From: Dactylonectria macrodidyma
Lineage: Eukaryota > Ascomycota > Sordariomycetes > Hypocreales > Nectriaceae
Length of the DNA stretch: 64,000 nt
Direction of reading: 5' to 3'
NCBI GenBank assembly: GCA_020744425.1
Contig: JAGMUV010000001.1
Coordinates: 1,798,001 to 1,862,000 of the forward strand
Part shown: in pieces, positions 46,157 to 56,150 of the stretch
How positions within the stretch are numbered: position 1 is the stretch's first letter
Layout of the letters: every line of letters begins with the position of its first letter
Position numbers and translations under genes: made by a program
The notes under the pieces: generated by a model
What the model was told of the DNA's origin: nothing
What the model saw: the letters and a program-made list of their open reading frames with translations, nothing else
Database searches by the model: none

Positions 46157-48717
46157 ATGTCTGACCTGGAGAACGAATCCGTCGAAAACGTTGATCTCAC
46201 TGCAAGCGACACTGGATATGAGGGTAGCCCTGAGCTAGATGAGCCAAGCGATGAAGACGACAATGGCAATGATCCAGCCGATTCCGATAATGAAGACATG
46301 GGTGATGCCCTGGATCCCGATAACCCAACACACCAATGGCAATTACCGGTGATCGACGACGATGACGGAGTCGTTGAACCCATGTGGAGACCTGAATGTC
46401 TGAAATCGTGCAAGCCCCCTTGGACACAAGTGTTTCGCTTGTATCTCAACTACAAGCAGAGACTCATCGACGAGAGAAACGCACACAGATCGCTTGCGAC
46501 GCGGTTCAGACGGCTTGCGACGCAGCTCAGGGAAGCGACGCAGCGTATTCAAGAGCTCAAGGGAAAGCTCTCTGGCCGGTCGCGAGAGAAGACCGAGATT
46601 GTGAGTTTCATCATCGCCGTCGCCCTTCTTCCGTCAACTGACAATTCCCTCGAGACCTATCCAGGTGTTGTCCGAGATTACGTTAATCTTGGCCCAGATC
46701 GGATGCCTCGACACCTCAATACTTGGGAAAAGGTCATCAAGCTCACTTACCAAGAAACCAGTGAGTAATGCTCGCAAAGCACATTGCAGTCCTTCTTTTC
46801 TGACAGTCATTCTCTTCAGATATGGCGATCCACCCAAGGAAGACCCACCCAGACCTGAGACTGCGGACCCCTACCGAGGAGGAAGAAAATGAAGAGTTGA
46901 TGGAGGCTCTTGCTATTGAGGGAGCCGATGAGGCGTCACTTTCCGATGAGGGTGATGCGGATGGCGCTGACAACGGGCTGGACGATGTACAGGAGGTTTT
47001 CCTATTTGACGAGTTGGACTCCAACATCAAGGTCAAGATCCTCCGCATGGTTCTTGTCTATGAGGGCGAGCCAGTTCATGCCATCTCTCGTCTTGACCCG
47101 TATCGTATCCCCCGAGAAGTGCCTATCAACTCTAGCGGCGATCAGGCACTGATGCACCGATTCCACATTGGAAAACGCAAGGTGAGCCTCAGCTTTGCGG
47201 CGAATCCCCAGGCTTTGCTAGCCCCTCTTCTTGTGTCCAGGGAGTGGAACTACATTGGGGCGAACCTCTTCTACTCTCAAAACAAGTTTTGCTTCTCCTC
47301 GCTTGGCGAATAGGGTCGTTTCGCGAGTGGCATCAAAGAAAAGATTCAGCGCATTCAACACATCGAGATCCTCTGGACTGGCTCACAAAAGCTTTGCTAC
47401 AAGCCCAACGAACGAGGAAAGTTCATTTCGAGGCGAACACAGCCTCTAGTCTGGCTTCAAGAAGCTTGTCGTCTAAAGACTCTCGCCGTCTACGTCCAAG
47501 AATCATCGCCTCAGTACATGCGCCGAAGACATGAGCCGAGAGGAATGATCAGCTATATGACGGACAAGACGGAGCATCAACCTAACTACAGGCCTTTTCG
47601 CGCTCTACGCCTCCTCCAAGGCATGGACAATGTTCACGCGCTTCGTGGCATGGAGATCGTGACCTTCTTTGACTATGACAAGTGGCTTGAGCAGAAGACC
47701 AAGACGGCGGTGCGAGACCTTTCGTTTGTCATGGACGCCAACAATCAAGTCCGTGATCCAAAGACCGATCACGATCGCAGACTCTCCAAATTCGGCAATC
47801 TTTCTCCTCTTGTGCCCAGCTTCGAGCCCAATGTTGCTCTTCGGCAAGCCGTTCGTCAAGCCATCGCGTGGCAGTACACATTTAGATCACTTCTACCAAC
47901 TCCACCATCATCAGTCAGATCCAGTGACTCTGACAATGAGTCTAATGACTCAGACGATGAAAGCTCAACCGACTCTGATGGAGGATCTGATGGCGGAGGT
48001 GACGAAGCTGGAGCCAACCCTGATCAGGGCAACTCAGATGCGGGAAGCGGACTTGTCGAGTCTGACATGGACATCCACTTCGATTTCACAGCCGGAGGAG
48101 AACGCTTCCCGAGAGCCTCGCACACGGAGTCTACAGTGTCGGAGGGAACAATCATTGACTTGACTTCGGATGAGGCCGATTTGGAGGCCGATTCGGATGA
48201 TATGGCTTTCGGTTTGGATGCCATGAGGGACAATGGACCTACTGACACTCAACGAAGTTCTTTGAATCAACTTGCTGAAGGCGCAACCCCGAGCACTCAG
48301 ATTATCATCGACGACGATGATTCCCACGACCAGAATCCCGAAGGGGTTTTGACGGGCGAAGAGCCATCGCTCTTCGTAGCGAGTCCCTCCCGGGACATAC
48401 AGGAAGAGTTCCTGACCAAGATTGAGTCAACGCCAGATAGGCAGAAGCGGGAGACGAGCAGCATCTTCGTCTCGAGGACGCCCTATGGGTCCATCGTGCG
48501 GTCCTACAGCGCCCGGGGAAGCCGGCAGAACACGCGGGCCCCGACGGCGGGGAGTGAAGCCGCCCTGGCCGAGGTCGTCGACCTGACGGAGCCCGAGTCG
48601 GAGGCGGAGTCGATCGAGGGACGGAAGAGGCCCCGGATGGACTGCCATGGCTCCATCTCTCGAGATGTGAGCGCAGATTCGGACAACAGTCCGTTCAAGA
48701 GAGCGCGCCGCTTTTAA
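46157..48717 (+). pseudogene. F-box-like hypothetical gene interrupted by an in-frame TAG
   Basis: Coding sequence begins at ATG 46157 (MSDLENESVENVDLTASD). An acidic N-terminus precedes a coiled coil (ATRFRRLATQLREATQRIQE). An intron at 46761-46819 (GTGAGT, branch CTGAC, TTCAG) leads into an exon with an acidic stretch, an F-box-like helical segment (VFLFDELDSNIKVKILRMVL) and a conserved-looking region (LLAPLLVSREWNYIGANLFY). At 47311-47313 a TAG follows SSLGE. The same frame then stays open for 468 codons to 48717 (GRFASGIKEKIQRIQHIEIL, then SRRTQPLVWLQEACRLKTLA), with an acidic tail. No intron of usable length spans the TAG. In addition, a canonical-looking 64-nt intron at 46601-46664 would shift the frame relative to the next exon; a 132-nt version (to 46732) or no splicing keeps it. 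I infer a recently damaged gene, but a sequencing error is possible. The function is unknown. Confidence 0.65.
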
Positions 48718-48772
48718 GTGGCGAGAGGCATTTCAGGCAGTGGTTTTCATTTTTGGAACTCGATATCAACTC

Positions 48773-49048
48773 TAGCTACCTATCTTAGTAGGCCAATGGC
48801 CAGCATTAGCTATCTAGGTAGGCCCAAGGCCGACATCAGCTATCTTGGAAGGCCTTTGACCGGCATATCAAAAGGAAATTCAAAGGCAACAGTTCCTTTC
48901 TAGAAAAACCGGTTCCAAGTTGTGCATAAATTGTATTGGTACGTTACAAACCTCAAGCGCGGGGGGTTGTGTGTTGGTGTAAAGAGTATGTTGTGGCCGC
49001 TGACCCAACATCCACGCTCTTCTGCTAGCATCATTTACTAGGTAACTA
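48773..49048. repeat. Dispersed repeat, copy 2, with short terminal inverted repeats
   Basis: This is the second copy of the element at 10803-11043, beginning 56 bases after the interrupted gene. Its left part consists of three related ~30-bp units, each starting AGGCC (at about 48790, 48820 and 48850). The ends carry an imperfect inverted repeat (TAGCTACCTA at 48773; TAGGTAACTA at 49039-49048, reverse complement TAGTTACCTA). Copy 1 does not clearly preserve the left end. This is consistent with a MITE-like element, but no target-site duplication is proven. Confidence 0.75.
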
Positions 49049-52000
49049 CTTTTTTTCTTCATCATCCACTAAGTGCGTGTACAATGGCATATGACGGATG
49101 GCGGGGAGTAGGCTAGAGGAAACAACCAAACACGGATTTTTTCTAATTCGACGTCTTATTGGTATGGTTTGATGGACGGACGAGGACGCTACCTCGACGA
49201 GCCGGCACTACGTACTAGATGAATCGCGGGTTCGTCGCACGAGCTTAGTTCGTTGGCTAACTAATTAAGCTGGCTTGATATGACACCCTTCTTATTATTA
49301 GCGATAAGTGAGATAGCTGTTAGTTGTTAGTCACTGTCAGTCATTTTTCGGAGTTGGGTTCTCCGCGGGCTGGTGTGTCACAGTTAAGCACACCCACCCT
49401 TTGTTTTGTGTGTATTGGAGGCCATCACCACTTGGATCTACCAAGTCGGCCTCCACGCACACCAACCCACTCGCTGGCGCATCGGCCTTAGGCTAGAGAG
49501 ACCAGCGCGGAATCTCTTCACCGAGCTACGGAGACCCAGCATGATGCCGAGATTGCGCTCGCCGACGTGGCGGTGAGATTTGGGTTGATTTGGAACAGAG
49601 GTGCACAACCTGACTTACGACTGCTCGCGATGTCGGCGAAGATGTCGGCGAAAAGGTGATCTTTTTTCCCCTAGAAGAACATGGTAAATTCACCAATGAC
49701 ATACCCCCAACAGGAAACCCGAGTCAACGGCTTGGGGTTTGAACTGCGTTTGGCAGCGCCGATCTTTGGGTGCGCTCCATGGGGACGGCACGTCAATTGG
49801 ATCTCAACAATCTGACATGTAACTTTTGGGTGGCCTGTCCCCCCCCTTTTTTTTTTTTCCATTTTCGCTGCGTGGTCAAATCTCGAAATCGATGCAGGGT
49901 ATTATTGTGCCCGTAGCTTAAGTTCCACGACATGTGATGCTACTGCAACAGTGACTCCCTACATCGTCAATCGACAAAAATCGACATGAACGCCGATTAT
50001 CAACTCAACCCATGGGTATATCTAACAACCCATGAGGTGGGTTTGTGCCCCCGGTAACTTTACAGAAACATTGCTGCAACTCTGCTCCACTGTCGAGTGT
50101 CGACCATGGAAGGTCCCGATCACAGAGGTACGTAACACAAACGCGCAACGTCGCCCGCTGCGTCCCCTGCCTCAGGTTAAACATAATTCATCCTCTTCAA
50201 AACTTTTTTTCGTTTATAAAAAAAATAAAAAAAATAAAAATATAAACCTGACCCCCGGCCCGGCCCCGGGTTCACCTCCGGCCCTCCCACGCTCCTCGCC
50301 ATGCTCCTCCGCCGCTTCCGCCCCCCTGGTCCCGCATTCTCTCCTACCCTTGCTGGACCGACATAAAAAAAAACGTCCTTTACGTAGTACTACGTAGGTA
50401 GAAACATGGTACTCGCGAGAGAGGCGAGTGCAACCCACACAGAGCGACCACAGCTTTCCCCTTCTCCCGGGCGGCGGACCCCAAAAAGGGCCGCCAGATG
50501 AAGGTTGAACCCAGACGCGGGCAAGGGGCTGGTTAATAACGGGGGGGGGGGGCGACGCTGCTCCACCGGTGACCTCATCGCGGGCCATCCCACCCTTTGT
50601 GTGAGAGCACGGAGCCGTCCCCGCTTTCGGTGCGTGAGAAGTAACACATGGGAAAAGGTAAAATAAAAGGAAGAGGTATCAGAGTAGTGCATAAGCATAA
50701 GCACAAACGCAAAAACGCAGGCACAAAATCAAATAAATCCCAATTTCAAGCATGCATAGGAGCTGCTTAGGGTGGAATCTCCTGCTGCTGAATCGGACGC
50801 TGACTGCCTCTCCGGGGATTTGGTGGGGCGGCGTCCTGCACCTATTGACTACCAGGGTACCTCCCAAGCCCCCGTACGTGCAGTAAACCACAGGTAGCCA
50901 TATTTAGCCGTGGCTACGACAGTAAGAAGTAAGTAGCTTCTAATGATCCCAGCTCCAGCTCTGTCATGTACGGATGCAAATTGACAGGAAAGACAGGGTA
51001 TTGTTTTGTGTCTTGTTTCTCTTTCCATTTGTCTATCTACCCGTCTGCCTGTCTCTCTTGTCTGCACGTCCTTGTATTCTTTTCTTGTTGCTCTCCCCTT
51101 CCACGCCCTGCCTATCCCGACTCCATCTCCCGTGTCTGTTGCCCGCGGCCCCGCCATGAGGGGAAAATTGCCAAGAGCGACAAGGAGCATGACCTAGCAC
51201 CGAATGCCTGCTCTGTACCTAGACTTGATGCTATTTCGAAATGCACATATCGTGTCCATTCTGCCTCTATGCATCTGCCTCGTTATGTGTTTTGTGCCTT
51301 TCCCACTAACACTGCTAATGCCACTGCCAAGGGGCTTAGAGGGGCGCGCAGGATGAGAGTCACCCCCGCCATCGCAGGTGGGGCAGCCTGGGCTCTCTCA
51401 CTTGCCCCCCCTCTCCCCCCAAAGGAGCCCCAATGATCCAAAGCCCGAAGCCTAGGCCGATTCCTCCCCCCAGCGCCTCCAAGCCCCCAATGGACCCTAA
51501 TAAAACCCCCAGCGCGTTTGGAGTGCATCAGAACCTAAAACTAGGTAGGGTAGTCACAATTGTGAAGCCCCATTGTTACCTTTACTCGTTGTTGAGCTCT
51601 GATTCTACGGGGCATGGTCACTGAATCTTGTTCCGTGTGTACATGGGCATCTTCTTTCCCGTAGGCCAGGGGCATGTGAAATCAATAGCAGTACTACGTA
51701 CTACGTAGAGACACAGGAGAATGAATGGGTGGTGCGGGAGTGGCATTACTGTACGTTTGTAACGTAGGTAGTTGGTAATTTGGTAACAGGGAGGATTGCG
51801 GAGAGATCGTGCTCCGTGCATACGACAATTCCCTTGTCGATGCTGAGACTGACCAGAAAACAAACCAAGGAAGAAATCGGGCGAAAGACCCTGTCCGTGA
51901 CCCCAACCTGGCGAGGCTTTGACCATTCACGGGGCACAAGGCACAATGAGTAGGTACCCATACCTACCTACCTTAGGTACCTTTACAAGGTCGAGGCAAG

Positions 52001-52270
52001 TCACAAGTCACCAGTTGTAAGTCGTCAGACGTCAGACGCCAGTCCTTTGTCGCCCGTCAACTGTCGCGAGGGTCTTGATCCCGTCTGACTGGGCCTTTGG
52101 GAAGAAGGCCAGTGTGAGGGTGAGGGAGAGAGAGAGGGGAGAGGGGAGGAGGAGGCGCAACCATCTCCGCCTTCCTCTCCGGCCCTCATGTCGCCTCTCC
52201 GGGCGGCCGAAGGCGTTCTATCCATTCACCTCAGTCCATCCGAGGTTGGCGGTTGGCGGCAGGCAGCCTC

Positions 52271-52303
52271 ATCTCCATCTCCATCTCCATCTCCATCTCC
52301 ATT
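52271..52303. repeat. CATCTC microsatellite
   Basis: About five tandem CATCTC units lie in a pyrimidine-rich intergenic stretch. They have no coding context. Confidence 0.8.
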
Positions 52304-53473
52304 CCCGCTCCCATCCCACTGCCGCCCCGGCTCCCGTCTTTTTTTCATCCCCCATCTCCCATCTCCCATCCCCGCCCCGATACCCACCCCGATCGCCATC
52401 TGTCATGTCCGCTGTCTAGGTACCTAGCTATCTGCTTGCCTTGCCATGCCATAGTCATACTCCCCCGGTTAAATCAACGCCAAGAAGACGTGAGCCGAGC
52501 ACCCAAGCCAGTCAGTCACCTGCGGATCAAGGACACAAAGGCAAAACTGTCTGTTGTTGGTGGTGGCATCGTCGACCTCAACCCGCCTGGTTGACGTCTT
52601 TCCATCGTCATCGTCTCTATTCTGAGCCGTATATACCTCTCGGCTGAATGACAACAAGGAAAAAGAGACAAAGAAAAAAGAAGGATAGAATATTCAGAAA
52701 TGCCCAAGACAAATTGCCCAAAACCAAAGCAAAACTGACGTGACAATCAAGTCTATCTCGACCCATATGTGCAGGTTCCCGTTTCCCCTCCCCTTTATTT
52801 TAACTCCCCTCATGCGTGCAGACGTGGCAAACCCTCCATCTCCCAAAACTCTCCTGTTTTTTTTGTATCATCTCACCACTCATTGATCTCTCTCGGCTGG
52901 GTGCTGGTCGGCTCGGGTTCTTCGCCTTGGGTAACGCGTACCGCGTATCGCAAATCTTTTCAATTCCGTTACTCGTTCTTCCCTGTTCCTACTTGGGACA
53001 CCAAGCAGGCTCTCTTTCATCTTGCTGGTGTGTCCCTTTCAGACTCAAGATCCAGAAACGAACCCTTGACTCCCCGGCTACTTCCGGCCGCCCACTCCAG
53101 ACTCCTCCCGCAGGTCATCCTCTTTCCACTCAATCGCCTATCCTGGACGATGAGAAACGTCGTGGTCATCATCATAATCGTCAGATCCCGGACTAGGCTG
53201 ACCAGAGAGGAGTGTTCTTCACCCCTTTCAATCAAGGCCAGTTCCTTCATCGTCCGAGAAGAGAAGCAGATGGGTCTGAAGCATGCATTTATGCTGCTTA
53301 ATAAATAAAACGTATTTTTTTTGTGTGGTGGTCGCGTAAAAAGCAGCGAAAGCCATGCACCTTTATGGCATTTGCTGGCGATTGGTATGTCCAAAAGGCT
53401 AGCGTTGCTTTGTTCAAACGAATTAAAACCATGGGTATTTCAGTGCGCCAAAACTCGATCTCGTAAAACAATT

Positions 53474-54952
53474 TCACATCTCCCAAATGTTGGACATAGA
53501 AGCAGTACCGAGGGGATCTGGGGCGTCTTCCATCGTCGCGATACCCTCGTTGTAGTTGGGCATCCAGAACGCAGGGTCATCCTCGACCATGGATAGACCG
53601 GCTCCGGCAATTGGGCCACTGTCAGGGCCCTTGTAAAAGCTGTCGTAGTCAATGCTGGTCAGGTCTGCTGAGCTGGCCATCATGCTGTTTTGACGTAGGA
53701 ATGTGCTACCGGCGCTGAAGCCGTCAAAGTCGCCATCGCCACCGGGCATGAAGTCTTCTACCTCGGAGACCTCGCCAGAAGTCGACGTCGTGTTAGCTAG
53801 GTGAGGGAGGTGCTCTGAGCCACTGCCAAAGTCGAACAAGCCATTGAAGCTCTGAGCTCCGGCCTGGCTATAGCTCGAGGGCGTAAAGCTGCCGCCCTTC
53901 ATATCTGACAGGTCGTAGTGGCTCCAATCGACCGAGGCGGCGCTCAGGCCGGCGCTGTACATGGGGCCGTCCGTCTCCGAGTTGAAACCAGAGCCGAATA
54001 GGTCGAAGGTGCCGTTAGCCATGTAAGGCGGGTACTCGATACCAGACAAGTCCAGCGGGGGCAAGTTGCCGTTGAGGTTCTGGAAACCGGGGTTGCCGCT
54101 CATCAGTGGGGAAGCCGTCTCCGACTTGACTCGGCGCGGTTCCCGTGTGCTCGAGGCTCGAGCCCGGGTACTGGGTTGGTCTCGGGTGCCCTTCTGCATC
54201 ATGCTGTCGGTACCCAGGCTTCCGGTGCTGTGTGCAGAGTTGACCCTGTTAAGCGAGTAAGGGCCACACTTTTGTGCGACTCTGTTGTTTCTGTGAGCAG
54301 GTTTGTGATGGCCATTCTGGTCGAATGTCAAGACTCCGTCCGAGTGGACAGTGTTGGCCCTCCGTCGGCGGGTGGGAGCCTTGACACGACCATTGATGCT
54401 GGCAGATTGAGACTCGCCCTCCGAATCGGACTCGGGGACTGTGTCGAGAGCGGGCTCCTTCTTGCCATTGCAAGTGCAGCGTCCGCCGTGGTTACAGCAG
54501 CACGTCTCTGTAAAGTGGGTTGTCAATAATGAACTTTGCGACACCTCTCAGGACTGTTCGAGAGAAGTTGAGCTCACCCTTGTGTCCTTCGACGGTCGGC
54601 TGCAAGTGAGCGCACTTGCTAGTCTTTTCACCACAGTCGCACTTGACATGAGCTGATCGCGATTTGCGCATGGCGCGGCAGTGCGCACATTGGGAGACTG
54701 GGCGACCCTTCTTATTGATGTGCTGGAGGGGACGATCTGGATAGTAGAGGACGACGGTTAGCATATCCTCATAGGGGGACAAGGTGTTTGGGGCGTATTG
54801 CTTTCGCAATGGCAGAGACCCCGCGGCTAGGGTAGAGTTGCGTGGAAGAGGCAACGATGTAAGTGACGTCGCTTACCAGAATGTTGGCAGTTGCTCACGC
54901 GGTGGCCGCGCACGCAGGCCTCGCAGGCATACTTCTCGCCGTCGATTATCAT
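53474..54952 (-). CDS. Copper-fist transcription factor
   Basis: Three minus-strand exons (54952-54877, 54736-54578, 54507-53474) with introns of 140 and 70 nt give 422 residues. The N-terminal copper-fist domain is complete: MIIDGEKYACEACVRGHRVS, NCQHSDRPLQHINKKGRP, SQCAHCRAMRKSRSAHVKC, then DCGEKTSKCAH. It has the zinc cysteines, the (R/K)GRP minor-groove motif and the Cys cluster for copper. A second Cys-rich element (ETCCCNHGGRCTCNGKK) follows near residue 80. The rest is low-complexity, with a Ser/Asp/Phe-rich probable activation region and the end NIWEM. Family members (Ace1/Cup2, Mac1, Grisea, Cuf1) switch copper-uptake or detoxification genes according to copper level. A single Cys-rich motif after the fist does not let me choose between activator of detoxification and activator of uptake. 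Splices restore QHS|DRPLQ and GHK|ETCCC. Confidence 0.95.
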
Positions 54953-56150
54953 GGTGGCAGATGAGTTGTTGAGGTTGATAGTTGAGGCGTCAAGGTGGGA
55001 GAAAGATGTGGGAGGAAGACCGAGAACGGAGCGGAAGCGGATGTTGGAGCTAGAAGAGCTGATGACAAGAGAAAGCAGAAAGACCTAGAGGTGTCGATGT
55101 TGTCTGAGAAGCAAGGTTGCTTGCTTGCTTTGTCTCAGAAATCGGGGCGATCGAGGAGTCGAGGCAGAAGACCAGGGTCAGCCTTGGGGAAACCAAGCTT
55201 TGGCTGTTAATCCGAGGGATATGGGTGAGGGTTTGAAGGTTGGAGGGTGAAGGCAGGGGAGGAACTCCACGCTAAAAGCAGTGGGAATGAGAAGATGGGG
55301 AAAACGGGGACGACCAAGGGCGCCAGTCTGTTACAATAACATTTCGCGGCGGACAGAAACTGAAGCTGGAGAGGCTGGAAGAGAAGAAGCAATAAAACTT
55401 TTCGAGGACAAGTTGGACAAAGCCAATTGATGAGAGCGAGAAGCGGGAGTGGAGATGCGCTGGTCGGAGGGTGGAGATTTTTCCTTTGGAAGCCTTGGGG
55501 CGACGACGGGCTCTTGCTTGATTTCCTTGGGGTGTGTGGGATCGAGGTGGTGTGTGGAGAAGAGTGGAGAGGGGAATGAGAGAGAGAGGCGTGTAGGAAC
55601 GGATAAAAAAAGGTGGAAAAGGTGTGGTGGAGTGGATAGAGTCAAGCGACGAAGTCGGCGGCGGGACCGGGGGTTGAGGTACAGGACAGTACTGGAGGCT
55701 TCGTCTCGTATGCGTGTGTACTGAAGATGTGCAAGGTCCCGGAGGCCAAGGCCAAGGCACAGAAAGCCGTGCAAGCGGGTTTGGCGCTCAGCTCGGGTGG
55801 GCGCTAGACGTTGATGTCGACAAGCCAAGACCAGGCCGTCTGCTAGGGACGTTGTGAGTGGAGTTGTCGGCCCGGAGGGTCGGAGGGTCGGAGAATGATT
55901 GGGGGTCGTTTCGCTGTTGCTGGCTAGTCGCCTCGTTCGCCTGTTGGGCCTGGTGTAATACCAGTAGTAGCTGGCGACTCGTTTTGTTGGTGACGTCGGC
56001 GGCCGAGACCGAAATAGAGGCGAGGCGAGAGGAGACGGGACGGGGAGGACTTGGTGTAGGCTCTGGCGTGGACACACGTCGACAAGGACGACAGCAGCAA
56101 CCACACAGGAGTGGCCGGGCAAGGGAAGAAGGAAAACTTCAAGGTTGGGG
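54953..56150 (-). promoter_or_regulatory. Long promoter/leader of the copper-fist gene
   Basis: Read on the minus strand, about 1.2 kb upstream of the start codon is strongly CT-rich, like other long 5' leaders in this window. It contains open frames on both strands (for example 55331-56122, minus) whose composition is that of biased leader sequence and not of a protein. Confidence 0.45.

Larger units (their letters stand above)
48718..53473. other. Gene-poor region, 4.8 kb
   Basis: After repeat copy 2 the sequence has no supported gene. It contains a C/T homopolymer junction near 49840-49860, a G12 run at 50541-50552, TACGTA-type palindromes (near 49208, 50381 and 51691), a CATCTC microsatellite near 52270, and CT-rich plus-strand stretches (51000-51130, 52800-52900) resembling leaders that are not followed by a coding exon. 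Confidence 0.5.

Noticed and set aside
47311..47313. Programmed stop-codon readthrough at the TAG of the F-box-like gene
   Set aside because: The stop is TAG followed by GGT, with none of the known fungal readthrough contexts (such as TGA CTA); damage or error is simpler.
50541..50552. G12 run as a telomere or G-quadruplex element
   Set aside because: It is a single homopolymer run without tandem telomeric units or neighbouring G tracts.
55331..56122. 263-codon minus-strand frame upstream of the copper-fist gene
   Set aside because: Its Pro/Ser/Leu/Arg composition is what a CT-rich leader gives in any frame; it has no motif and overlaps the expected 5' region of the transcription factor.
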